Shown in pieces: positions 17,429 to 25,903 of a DNA stretch of 28,130 bases. The translations under genes were made by a program, and so were the position numbers. A model generated the notes under the pieces. The model did no database searches. It was not told where the DNA came from and was given only the letters and a program-made list of their open reading frames with translations. The first letter of the stretch is position 1. Each line of letters starts with the position of its first letter. The stretch comes from Priapulus caudatus (lineage: Eukaryota > Priapulida > Priapulimorpha > Priapulimorphida > Priapulidae), in contig NW_014577099.1 in NCBI RefSeq assembly GCF_000485595.1, positions 196,663 to 224,792 of the forward strand. The letters are read 5' to 3'.

Positions 17429-18742
17429 ATGGAGGATCCCTTCAGGCTGCGACTACAATACGAAATCGCGATTCTCCAACATCAGCAGAACCTCACGGAA
17501 CTGGCACTTCACCAAGTTCATGTCATCAGGAAAAGGAGAAAGAGAAGAGGTCAACGGAGGTTCTGGGTCCGACCGTGGATCGGTAGGCGACGACAGTTTG
17601 GCCTGTATGACCAGCTACTTGTTGAACTCCGTAACGAAGACCAGGCAGCCTTCAAGAACTTCATGCGTATGCCCCCCGAGATGTTCGACGAGCTGCTAAC
17701 CAGAGTGGGTCCGAGGATCACCAAGCAGAATACAACCTACAGAGAGGCCCTCGACCCTGGCCTGAAGCTTGCCCTCACTCTGCGGCATCTTGCCTCTGGG
17801 ACCAAATATCACTCAATGTCCTATGGGTGGAGGGTGCCTCACAACACCATATCCCTGCTCATCCCAGAAGTGTGCCAGGACATCATCGATGAGTACAAGG
17901 ATGAGGTGATGAATTGTCCCACCACTACTGAGGAATGGCGTGCCATATCTGACAAGTTCATGGAGAGGTGGAACTTCCCCCATACCTGTGGTGCACTTGA
18001 TGGCAAGCACGTCAACTGCAAGTGTCCTCCAAACAGTGGTTCCCTATACTACAACTACAAAGGGTTCTTCTCCGTTGTCCTCATGGCGCTCGTGGATGCT
18101 GATTACAAGTTCATCTGGGCAGACATCGGCGGTATGGGATCAGCATCAGACGCTCAGATATACAATGCCTCTGAGCTGAAGGAATGCGTTGAAGATGGTA
18201 GTCTAGGCTTCCCTGATCCCAATCCTCTTCCCAACGACAACCAGGATGTGCCCTACTTCTTTGTCGGCAACGATGCCTTCGCCCTACGACCCAACATGAT
18301 GAAGCCGTACAGCCTCCGGGGTATGACGCGGCCAGATCGCATCTTGAACTACCGGCTTTCCCGAGCCAGGAGGGTCGTAGAAAATGACTTCGGCATCCTG
18401 GCCAACCGTTTCCAAGTTCTCCTGAGCACGATGCAGCAGCAGCCCGAGACCGTCAAGCTCATTGTTACAGCATGCATGATCCTCCACAACCTGATGAGGA
18501 CCCGGTATCCAGGAATGCAGAACCAGCAGCTTGACCGTGCCGAGAACATGGGTCGTGACTACGTCCCAGGAGCGTGGAGAACTGGCATTAACCTGCAGGA
18601 CACCCGCGTAGTCACTGGCAGCAACACCTCCAACAAGGAAGGAAAGAAGCAGAGGAACCTCATCAAGCACTGGGCCAACTCCGAAGCCGGTTCCATGGCA
18701 AGACAGGATGATATAGATAAAACACATAACACATTGTTTTAA
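17429..18742 (+). CDS. PIF/Harbinger DDE transposase (HARBI1-like), intact frame
   Basis: A 437-residue single-exon nuclease that cuts and reinserts the element, normally together with a MADF/Myb-like partner. A basic N-terminal segment (RKRRKRRGQRRFW, about residues 34-46) precedes the helical MPPEMFDELLTRVGP region and a helix-turn-helix-like block around residues 115-150. Catalytic acidic residues appear in the expected contexts: D191 in GALDGKHV, D282 in VGNDAFAL and E318 in RRVVENDFGI. The length is normal for the family and no frame break is present. The ATG at 17429 follows a TATA box by about 100 bp. A poly(A) signal (AATAAA, 18749-18754) lies just after the stop. A domesticated HARBI1 gene is unlikely because transposon ends and target duplication are present. 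Confidence 0.95.
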   Translation: MEDPFRLRLQYEIAILQHQQNLTELALHQVHVIRKRRKRRGQRRFWVRPWIGRRRQFGLYDQLLVELRNEDQAAFKNFMRMPPEMFDELLTRVGPRITKQNTTYREALDPGLKLALTLRHLASGTKYHSMSYGWRVPHNTISLLIPEVCQDIIDEYKDEVMNCPTTTEEWRAISDKFMERWNFPHTCGALDGKHVNCKCPPNSGSLYYNYKGFFSVVLMALVDADYKFIWADIGGMGSASDAQIYNASELKECVEDGSLGFPDPNPLPNDNQDVPYFFVGNDAFALRPNMMKPYSLRGMTRPDRILNYRLSRARRVVENDFGILANRFQVLLSTMQQQPETVKLIVTACMILHNLMRTRYPGMQNQQLDRAENMGRDYVPGAWRTGINLQDTRVVTGSNTSNKEGKKQRNLIKHWANSEAGSMARQDDIDKTHNTLF

Positions 18743-18829
18743 AGTTAAAATAAAAACTTTATTACATTCAATAATCAACAATATTCTTGTGTATTCTTCT
18801 GTAGCATTTGAGCTACTCACGAGTCCCTG
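18721..18829. repeat. Copy A of a duplicated 3' segment
   Basis: This segment, covering the transposase stop and poly(A) region, matches 19531-19639 with about a dozen differences and a small indel. Both copies contain ACACATTGTTTTAAAG and TTCTTCTGTAGCATTTGAGC. The right edge (ACTCACGAGTCCC) is the complement of the last codons of the MADF gene. The two copies bracket a LINE fragment. Confidence 0.85.
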
Positions 18830-18894
18830 TCTCACAACTCACAACTCACAACATGACAGGATTATCTAGACCCCCCCCCCGCCGGGGGTACAAT

Positions 18895-19510
18895 ACTACA
18901 CAATCCATATACATCATACATGGATATACATGGCTGCCAGTCTATTTCCGTATAGAGTTTAAAATACTACTCATCACTTTTAAGGCATTACATTGTATGT
19001 CACCAGATTATATCAGGGAATTAGTCACATTAAAGAGACATAATCGGTACAGTCTACGCTCTGGTAACCAAATGTTAATTGAGCCACCAGCTGTAAAAAC
19101 GTTGGCTACACTTGGCGATCGAGCTTTCTCATCAGCTGCCCCAAAATTATGGAATAAGCTACCTAGTCATATTCGATGTGAAAAGTAGCTGGAATCTTTT
19201 AAACGCCTAGTCAAAACTCATCTATTTAACATTGCATTTAACACATAGACATTATATTTTTAGGTGTACATTTGATTTGAGTTCTATTTTATTGAAAATG
19301 TTATATTATTGTGGTTTTTAGGATCTATATTTTACAATGTTGCAGTCCACTATTTATAATCAGGAATTGTTATAGGATTGTCGTAATTTAAGCATCTTTA
19401 TTTTACAGTGTTGCAGTCCGCTGTTTTATAATCAGTCTTTGTAATGCGCACGTGAACATATCTGCATGCAACGTGCGCAATATAAATCAATAAATATTAT
19501 TATTAAAATA
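18895..19510 (+). mobile_element. 3' fragment of a CR1/L2-like non-LTR retrotransposon
   Basis: The frame encodes the C-terminal end of a reverse transcriptase: WLPVYFRIEFKILLITFKAL, YSLRSGN, and GDRAFSSAAPKLWNKLPSHI, a hallmark of CR1/L2/RTEX-type elements. A TAG at 19186-19188 interrupts before LESFKRLVKTHLFN, so it is a pseudogene. The 3' tail has two related units (TGTTGCAGTCC at about 19340 and 19410), a 9-bp stem (19445-19453 with 19471-19479), and an AATAAATATTATTATT end typical of LINE tails. Only about 0.6 kb remains: a 5'-truncated copy. Confidence 0.85.
19445..19479 (+). other. Stem-loop in the LINE 3' tail
   Basis: TGCGCACGT and ACGTGCGCA form a perfect 9-bp stem with a 17-base loop about 25 bp before the AT-rich tail. 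Several LINE clades use a 3' stem-loop as the reverse-transcriptase recognition site; that role is inferred here. Confidence 0.55.
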
Positions 19511-19530
19511 TTACATGTAAAATGAGCAAA

Positions 19531-19639
19531 CACAAAACACATTGTTTTAAAGTTAAAATAAAAAATTTATTCATAACATTCAATAATCAGCACTATCCAT
19601 GTGTATTCTTCTGTAGCATTTGAGCTACTCACGAGTCCC
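19531..19639. repeat. Copy B of the duplicated 3' segment
   Basis: Matches 18721-18829 in the same orientation. This copy is joined to the MADF gene's 3' end and contains its minus-strand poly(A) signal (TTTATT at 19566-19571) and its final stop codon (19629-19631). Confidence 0.85.
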
Positions 19640-21203
19640 GAGATGTCTCCAACAGCGAAGATATGCCAGAGATGCCAGAGATGTGAGGCAGAGACATATC
19701 TGCAAGGCCACGCTCACAGCCTCCAGCACTGGCACTCACCGCACCTGTGTCCAAGCTGGTGTTGAGCACCTGGTGAGCATCGCTGATGGCTGTGCACACG
19801 CTCTTCTGCTGCTGCTGCTGTTGGAGGTACTGCTGTTGCTGCTGGGGGTACTGCTATTGCTGCTGGGGGAACTGTGGTGGACCCGGAGGAGGAGGCGGCA
19901 TCTGGTTGGCCATGCTGGCTTGGTACCTCTCTATGTAGCCGCAGTCCTGGGCTGGCTGCCACCGCTCGACGTACTTGGGAGAGGACGAGAAGGTGGGTGC
20001 AGAGCTGGATCAGGGGTGTCCTCCTTGCCAGAAGGATGGCGACGCGACTTGTGGAGGCTCTTCCTCATCGCTATCTTCCATGGCAGCTTCCAGAATCCGG
20101 CTGATGTTCGTGCGCGCCTTCTTGAACTTCCGTTCTGACAAGTTCACCAGTGTCCCCTTGACGTAAGTCCCGAAGACCTCCGCCGTAGACTGGGGCTGCA
20201 TCTTCTGCTGCAACTGGAGCACCTGCTGGCCAGTTTCCTGCAGCTGCTTCTGCAAGGTGGCCATGACAGCGTCCTCCGACAGCTTACCCTTTCCCTTGCT
20301 CCTTCCGCTGACTGCTGAGGCTTGCTGAGGCTCTTCCTCCTCTGCGTCCGCCTCTACGCCGATCCTGGCGCACTCAGCCTCAGCAGCCGAGAGATCACCA
20401 CTGTGTGCTTGGATCGCATCCTTCACCTGCAAGTACAAAATAATAAAAATAATAAGTTAAAAGAATGCAAAAATGATTGCAAATTGATTTTTTTAGATAC
20501 ATTGGACCCTTTGATAGTAAAGATACATGTTTACATAAAAAGTATCAATAGTCTAACAATATGTAGCTGTACTTACACTGCTAACTGGCTCTGGTCTGTG
20601 GTAGGTGATCTTTTGGAGGAAGTGCAACTCCTTCCGGGTCCATAGCTCCCTCTCTGTGAAGATCCGTTGCCCGGACCCGGACTTGGGCAGCTTGTCCAGG
20701 CGCGCAAAGTTGTCTCTCATGCCCTTGAACCACCCTTGCAGGTGAGAGACTTCCTTCGACATGGCTTCTGCCTGCTTCTGCCATGCAGCGTTCTTCATGT
20801 CAGGTTTTCTGTAGTGCGTTGCCTTCTTGTTCCACAGCATTTCGTTTGCCTCCAAGTAGGCGACCATCAACTCCTCCTCCTCATCGGACAGCTTGTGGCC
20901 CTTCTTGTCCTTCTTCTTGCCCTTGGCCAGAGTAGATGCCTGCGATGCCAGCGATGCATGACTGTCTAATGACCCAGAGCGTGAGTGAGTAGGGGAGCCC
21001 TGATGGGATGAGGATAGATAGCGTGTAGCATCCTCGACAGCATCTTCGACGACAGCAGCAGGGTCCAGGCTGGGCAGCTCTTTCCCTCTGCCTCTGCCTC
21101 CACGACCACGACCACGACCACGACCGCGGACACCAGCAACAGGAGCAATAGGAGTCTTCTTCTTGGGGTTCGGGGACGTCGGGTTCCTTCTCTTTGGTGG
21201 CAT
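19629..21203 (-). pseudogene. Harbinger MADF/Myb-like accessory protein, two exons, two internal stops
   Basis: Exon 1 (21203-20577, 209 codons) begins MPPKRRNPTSPNPKKKTP, has a Gly/Arg (GRGRGRG) run and a MADF/Myb-SANT-like domain (about residues 105-195: ELMVAYLEANEMLWNKK, AWQKQAEAM, WFKGMRDNFARL). The donor GT is at 20576-20575; the intron ends at 20427. Exon 2 (20426-19629, 265 codons plus stop) has a Gln-rich coiled segment (LQKQLQETGQQVLQLQQKMQ) and a C-terminal Pro/Gln-rich part. In-frame TGA (20010-20012) and TAG (19854-19856) interrupt it; similar low-complexity coding continues past both, to TGA at 19629-19631. Such proteins carry the transposase into the nucleus and bind the ends. 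The start at 21203 is preferred over a Met five codons earlier because of the basic MPPKRR start. Confidence 0.85.
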
Positions 21204-21261
21204 ATTGAAGTTGTGCACTCGTCACTACTTTGATATGAAGGAAAGCAAGACGAGCCGCCGC

Positions 21262-21269
21262 TTTTTATA
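21262..21269 (-). promoter_or_regulatory. TATA box of the Harbinger MADF gene
   Basis: TATAAAAA on the minus strand, about 60 bp before the ATG at 21203 and between the coding region and the GC-rich subterminal zone. Confidence 0.6.
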
Positions 21270-21279
21270 GTCACAGTCA

Positions 21280-21520
21280 CGTGACCTGTTCGTTCGCTGA
21301 CCTGTGCGCTGACTGTGCGCTGGCTGTGCGTTGAATGCGCGGTGCATGCGCGGACCATTCGTTCCGTGCGCTAGCAACACGCTGTGCATTCGTTGGATTT
21401 TTTAACATGTGCGCCCTGTATACGCGCAGCGCGCTAGCAACACGCTGTGCATTCGTTGTCAACTCGCTAGCTTCTCCCAAATCCTGACAAAAGTTGGGCG
21501 CACAACGACGCACTGATCTA
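21280..21520. repeat. Right subterminal repeat zone of the Harbinger element
   Basis: GCGCTAGCAACACGCTGTGC followed by ATTCGTTG occurs twice (about 21368 and 21429), and CTGTGCG and GTGCGCTG words cluster near 21300-21335. Shared word types with the left subterminal zone suggest binding-site arrays. Confidence 0.6.
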
Positions 21521-21536
21521 TTTTCCATTTTTTGAT

Positions 21537-21583
21537 TAATTTTCAGTGCGCGGGTCGTGCGTCGTGTATGTGTGACTGGGGCA
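21537..21583 (-). repeat. Right terminal inverted repeat of the Harbinger element
   Basis: Read on the minus strand it starts TGCCCCAGTCACACATACAC, pairs with 16843-16890, and is followed outside by TAA at 21584-21586. Confidence 0.9.
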
Positions 21584-21586
21584 TAA

Positions 21587-23241
21587 CCGAAATGTCTGTG
21601 TGGCTCATAACTCCCAAACTACCGGCCTGTGCCACATATTTGACATGGGTGCTCGGTGTTCAGGTGGGTTGTGCTTAACCTAACAAATTTTTATTGGGAA
21701 ATGGTATTAAAAAATAACAAATAAGTATTATTGTGTCTTTGTTATAATTTTAACTAAATTTATCATTACTCGATAATGTAGTCTGCGGACGATTTTTAGT
21801 AGGCGTGATGGAAAGATTATGTAAAAATCGCCACTGCTGTGATATTACGCTCGTGAAATATGCGGGATAACTCCAATCTTCTGTTCGGTTCTGCTTGAAC
21901 CATAATGTAGTCAAATATAGGACACGCGTCTTATCAATTTCCGTGTTTTATCACTCTTAGTCTCTTATTATTCACTGTAAAAATGTGAATAGTGTCTTGT
22001 ACTATCAATAGTGGTACTATCATTTCACTATAAATGTTATAATACGTAACACAATATAGATAAGAAGATACGATGGCGTGCAGCTTCACTGCGTTTATTA
22101 ACTCAAAACAGACTATGAACAACACGATGCAAAAATTAGCGTCAGCATCGGTGTTTACATATCCGACTGTAACTCGCTCACGCTCTACCTACTCCAACGT
22201 GTCTCATGATCCACACCCCTCTCTACATCGTTACACATGTATGATGGGCGGGATATGGCTGTAGGTGTCAGCTCTCTGTTACAATCATGGACCACGGGCA
22301 CCGGTACTCATGACAGTACTCATGATGAGTAGGCATGTAGTCATCGGCGATATATTACTGGTCGCCCGCCGTCCATGGACGTCTGTATCAGTACCATGAA
22401 TTTCACCTTCGTCTGTCATTGGAACCATTCGCTTTTACCATCGGCTTCCCGGATACCTGGTCTACTGACCAGGGTTTATGTTTCCAGCTGGGATCCTTCT
22501 TCTTGCTCTAATCTTACCTTGAGTAATAATTATTATACAAAAGCGATTCATCCTGATTTCAGAATTCGCAAGCGTGGTACATTGTTTTTTCGAGTAGTGC
22601 GCGCGTAGATGTGGGCGTGATGTGGGTGTGTACGGCGGCCTAGATGTGGGTGTGTATTTGTGCGTGCGTGCGTGCATACCTCGCCATGTACTGCCATTGA
22701 AATAGGCATGTACTGAAGGAATAGCATATATGGCGGGTTACGATCTGGTTGGCCGTTTTTATATTAAAATATTTTGTGCCAATGATTTACTCTATGCGTG
22801 TATGCCCCTATTATACACATGAACGTGCGTGTAGTGCGTGCGTAGGCGCGCGCATATGTCGGTGGGTGTGCGTGCGTGATATTACTAGTGCCTAGTGGCC
22901 CAAATAACAACGAGTGTGCTTTCGTGATCCTTGGGCTCGAATATATAAGTACACACAAGAGTGTAGAGTACAACTCTACAACATCGGCCACCACGCGAGC
23001 GATTCACCGCACATAAATTGTTCGTATATTTGCGGTAGGCCCCTAGCTACTACTATTATTATACAATAGATTTTAACTAACTTTTGAGCAGCCGCTTCCT
23101 GGAGAAAAATATGAACCTTGAACATCTCTCCTAAGACATTAGCTCTTTGCTTCTGCCGGTCTTTGGATAGCGCATACCACGCATTATAGGCATATACTTG
23201 TACGCATTCGCATTCGCATGCGTATTACGCATTAAATAATA
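21587..23241. other. Intergenic, no recognisable gene
   Basis: AT-rich with short GT-rich patches (about 22610-22675 and 22810-22880). No conserved protein, RNA gene or transposon with defensible ends was found. Open frames are short and uninformative. Confidence 0.6.
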
Positions 23242-23273
23242 CCAGGAGTGAATAATAGAGATCCTCCTCCTGA
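23242..23273. mobile_element. 32-bp micro-element with TAATA target duplication
   Basis: It starts CCAGGAG and ends CTCCTGA, with exact TAATA repeats outside (23237-23241 and 23274-23278). Only the terminal 7-8 bp are complementary; the interior GTGAATAATAGAG resembles the left arm of the unit at 2522. This would be the smallest member of the YCARGAG family in the window. Confidence 0.5.
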
Positions 23274-23360
23274 TAATACGCATTACGTATGCGCATATAC
23301 GTAATTTGTACTTATGACGACGTTACTCGCGATACGAAACGAAAATTGGCTCTCACGTAA

Positions 23361-23500
23361 TGTGTGCGCGCGCGCGTGTGTGTGTGTGTGTGTGTGTGTG
23401 CGTGTGTGTGCGCGCGCGCGCGTGTGTGTGTGTGTGCGTGTGTGTGTGTGCGCGCGCGGCTGTGTGTGCGTGTGTGCGTATGTGCGCGCGCGCGTGTGTG
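23361..23500. repeat. (TG)n/(CG)n compound microsatellite
   Basis: About 140 bp of alternating purine-pyrimidine TG and CG runs. All open frames here are repeat artefacts. A candidate Z-DNA-forming tract. Confidence 0.95.
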
Positions 23501-23545
23501 GTAAAAATAATTATTTCTGAATACGATGGCCCAAGTGCAGCTGTA

Positions 23546-23726
23546 CAGGATTTGCTACAGGGGGGGGGGGGGTCTACACCGTAACCGCAAACTTGCAAAG
23601 CAGCGCGATTTTAAAATTTTGAAATTCAGACCCCTTGTTAGATGGGGTTTTCTTGCGGCGCAGCAGGGGCGGGGGGTGTTCCGGATCCCGCTGGACCCCT
23701 CCCCCCCCCTCTGTAGCACGCCCCTG
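23546..23726. mobile_element. Possible degraded hAT-like MITE with G-rich inverted ends
   Basis: The left end CAGGATTTGCTACAGGGGGG and, on the opposite strand, CAGGGGCGTGCTACAGAGGG share CAGG and TGCTACAG followed by long G runs. The interior includes an AATTTCAAAATTTTAAAAT-like stretch (minus strand). No matching 8-bp duplication is visible, so the boundaries are uncertain. Confidence 0.4.
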
Positions 23727-23919
23727 TGGCCAACCATGCATACGCGTCTACATGTAGGCCTATGTGTAGACATATACGTGTGTTTCTAAATATATTGATA
23801 TTAATATATGCTCGTGTGATAGCGAAATGTCTATGGGCAGACGGAAAAGGAAAAATAGCTGTGGTATATAGGAAAAAATATATACACGTGTATAACACTT
23901 ATACATACATACATATATA

Positions 23920-23964
23920 TCAGGAGCTAATAATAACAAATAATTTGTCATTATTAGCTCCTGA
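23920..23964. mobile_element. 45-bp palindromic micro-element in a TA-rich target
   Basis: TCAGGAGCTAATAAT and its complement around a small centre; including the flanks the palindrome extends to 30-bp arms (23911-23940 and 23944-23973) with a single mismatch. The outside TATATA on both sides (23914-23919 and 23965-23970) could be a target duplication but is ambiguous in AT repeats. The ends match the family at 1685, 2522, 11891 and 23242. Confidence 0.6.
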
Positions 23965-24297
23965 TATATATGTAATATGTCGAGATACTGATGTTTATGG
24001 ATATAAAGATATATAGATGGGATACCCAATTGCCTATGACCACATGGAAGAAGGCAATTTGCATAGTAAGGCTTAAGGAGAGCAAGACTGCGTTTTGTTT
24101 ACTGAGAAAATCCACATTTTGCTAGACGTGTGTTCGTTGAAGTTGTGCAGGTGTTTTTCGAGATAGGTATACTTAGTATGTCGTCAAAGTGAAACGTTTT
24201 CCGACTGTAATGGAACATGATTTCACTGATTTTAGTATGGGAGTTCGTTAGCTTCATTTTCTAAAACATCTGGGTAATACCTATTACCATGATCTAA

Positions 24298-24486
24298 AGC
24301 TGGGTTTACACTGCCAACTTTGTGTTGGCGAATTGCCGAATTGTACCAACTGACAATCGTCAGTGTAAACGCAAAAGTTGCACGTCCAACCTATGGTCCA
24401 ACCGATCGATAGCAGCTAGTTGGGAGGTTAGAACATGTTCTAATTCGCCAATTCGCCAACTCAACGTTGGCAGTGTAAACGCATCT
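24298..24486. mobile_element. 189-bp Harbinger-type MITE with TAA target duplication (copy 2)
   Basis: Begins AGCTGGGTTTACACTGCC and ends with near-complement GGCAGTGTAAACGCATCT; TAA at 24295-24297 and 24487-24489. It shares the TTGTGTTGGCGAATTG and GTAAACGCAAAAGTTGCACG segments with the copy at 3820-4054 and is internally shorter. Confidence 0.85.
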
Positions 24487-24519
24487 TAAGAATCTCTTAG
24501 ATATTCGAAGTCTACGGTA

Positions 24520-24566
24520 ATACCAGAGCATATCAATCAAATCAATTGATTTATATGCTCTGGTAT
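24520..24566. repeat. Hairpin with 21-bp arms
   Basis: ATACCAGAGCATATCAATCA (24520-24539, plus A) pairs with 24546-24566 with one mismatch and a 5-base loop. CAGAGCATAT resembles the terminus of the 772-bp foldback (CAGGAGCATAT). Flanks ACGGTA and ACGTA are an imperfect candidate duplication. Possibly a divergent family member. Confidence 0.5.
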
Positions 24567-24730
24567 ACGTAACAAATGGGAAATAATAAATTCACTATAG
24601 TATTCACCGATAGGTGGTGCTGTTCATAGTCGTAAACGAAACTTCGAGCCAGTCTTGGAACCAGATTTGTTTATCTCTGGTCTTTTCTATCTGAGTCTGT
24701 TCTGAAAACGAAGAAACAACTTAGACAACT

Positions 24731-24795
24731 ATGCAAACCACGAAGCGAATATTTAGAGTTTTGCCACGACTTACTGCGAAGTCTACCTTATTTGG
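24731..24795 (+). CDS. Speculative first coding exon with presequence-like peptide
   Basis: ATG at 24731 encodes MQTTKRIFRVLPRLTAKSTL and ends at a consensus donor GG|GTAAGT (24796). The peptide is short, basic and without acidic residues, like a mitochondrial presequence. The nearest plausible acceptor (ATTAG, 24975) does not continue the frame, because joining there meets TGA within nine codons. No downstream partner exon was found, so this could be chance. Confidence 0.15.
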
Positions 24796-25083
24796 GTAAG
24801 TGTGGTAATAGTGTTTTTTTATAATCATTAACTGTCATCAACTACGTACGCCGCTACGCGTACACACAGCCACAGCCACAGGCACTTGAAGCGTTTCAAT
24901 AAAATATGCTAACTAAATACGAAATCTATTTACTACCAAATTCTTAATGTTTCTATACTCTCTTTCACCTATTAGTATTATTGCCGACGGTTTCCTGTGA
25001 ATTCCGTCGAAATTCTACGTCCAACCATATACGCTGCCGGCGCCATTGGCATTGCTTTCGCGGCGCGACTGTTGCACGGGTGT

Positions 25084-25318
25084 TGCTATCCCCCGGGCGT
25101 GGAGGGACAGTCACGTGATACAGTTGACATATACTTCAAAGTCCAAATCTTCCACAGAAAGATTCCACAGTCATACCTCCGTACTAGACATGGCCTTATA
25201 TCCCTAACCCTAACCCTAACCTTAACCCTAACCGCAACCCTAACCCTGATCCTAACCCTAATCCTAACACTAGTGCTGCCACATTGCGGTACTGTCCCTC
25301 TACGCCTGGGGGATAGCA
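25084..25318. mobile_element. Inverted-repeat element with telomere-like interior
   Basis: Arms TGCTATCCCCCGGGCGTGGA... (25084-25111) and 25291-25318 are complementary over 28 bp with two differences; weaker similarity extends outward to about 25071 and 25334. The interior includes CCCTAA-type repeats (25202-25266). No coding sequence and no clear target duplication. Confidence 0.65.
25202..25266 (+). repeat. Interstitial (CCCTAA)n telomere-like repeat
   Basis: About ten CCCTAA units with scattered changes (CCTTAA, CCGCAA, CCTGAT, CCTAAT). The perfect unit is the animal telomere hexamer (TTAGGG on the other strand). It lies inside an inverted-repeat element rather than at a chromosome end. 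Confidence 0.9.
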
Positions 25319-25560
25319 TTTCCCCTGTTGCACGCTTGTACAGTTACACTAATATATATATAGCAGGTAGGAAAGCGCGATCGCAAAATTCGATCGACGC
25401 TCGCTTGATTTCACACTTTAACAGCGCGAAAACACATCCAACAGCTTCCATCTTTGTTTGTATGTCAAGAACAGTGTTTACTTGTTATAAAAACATAATG
25501 TCTCTGTTCGTAACCGAGCTGTGTCACGCGAAATCACACAAAGACTGACGAAATTCTTGC

Positions 25561-25867
25561 GTTCGCGAACCTTTCACAGTGATGTAAATGGCTGTCAGAA
25601 TACAGGGCTATATAGACTGGGACTCGCTCCCACCTCGATTACCCATCGAGTGACTAAGCTAAGCCGAGAGGTGGGAGCGAGTGCCAGTCTATGGACTATA
25701 GGCGGCGCGCAGGCGGCGCACTGCTTTCCAACTCCCGTACGAGCCTCGCCATTGGAACATTGCAAAAACGTTGCAGCGTTGCGGCGCAAGAATGAGGTCA
25801 CGAAGAGTGCCGGTAGGTGTTTCCTGATTCTGACAGCCATTTACATTACTGTGGAAGGTTCGCGAAC
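25561..25867. mobile_element. 307-bp inverted-repeat element with nested hairpin
   Basis: Arms of about 45 bp begin GTTCGCGAACC and include GTAAATGGCTGTCAGAAT; they pair 25561-25606 with 25823-25867 with two mismatches and one indel. A second, internal inverted repeat (about 25608-25637 with 25664-25700, core ACTCGCTCCCACCTC) forms a hairpin near the left arm. No coding capacity. No convincing target duplication; the terminal GTTCGCGAAC is itself palindromic. Confidence 0.75.
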
Positions 25868-25891
25868 CCATCGAAAACGGTCACAATAAAC

Positions 25892-25903
25892 AAACATGGC
25901 GGC
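25892..25903 (+). promoter_or_regulatory. YY1-like site
   Basis: AAACATGGCGGC matches the YY1 core (AANATGGCGGC), often found at the 5' ends of animal genes. Here no gene is recognised on either side. Confidence 0.3.

Larger units (their letters stand above)
16843..21583. mobile_element. Two-gene PIF/Harbinger DNA transposon, 4.74 kb
   Basis: Inverted ends of about 45 bp share CACACATACACGACGCACG and CCGCGCACTGAAAA. TAA lies directly outside both ends (16840-16842 and 21584-21586), the duplication expected for PIF/Harbinger. Inside are a plus-strand DDE transposase (17429-18742) and a minus-strand, two-exon MADF/Myb-like gene (21203-19629), facing each other. GC-rich subterminal zones with repeated GTGCGC and GCATTCGTT words lie inside each end. 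Between the genes is a LINE fragment bracketed by a duplicated 3' segment. The second gene carries two stops, so this copy is probably no longer self-sufficient. Confidence 0.95.

Noticed and set aside
18284-18835. 183-codon minus-strand frame opposite the transposase
   Set aside because: It is the antisense shadow of the conserved DDE transposase, whose catalytic motifs are on the plus strand.
23314-23598. Cysteine/valine- and histidine/threonine-rich frames
   Set aside because: They are translations of the TG/CG microsatellite.
23664-23726. 63-bp hAT mini-element between CAGGGGCG and CGCCCCTG
   Set aside because: The flanking 8-mers do not match; a longer degraded element from 23546 fits the inverted ends better.
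24976-25075. Second exon of a PARL-like mitochondrial rhomboid protease
   Set aside because: The resemblance is limited to one hydrophobic stretch, and it cannot be joined in phase to the candidate exon at 24731.
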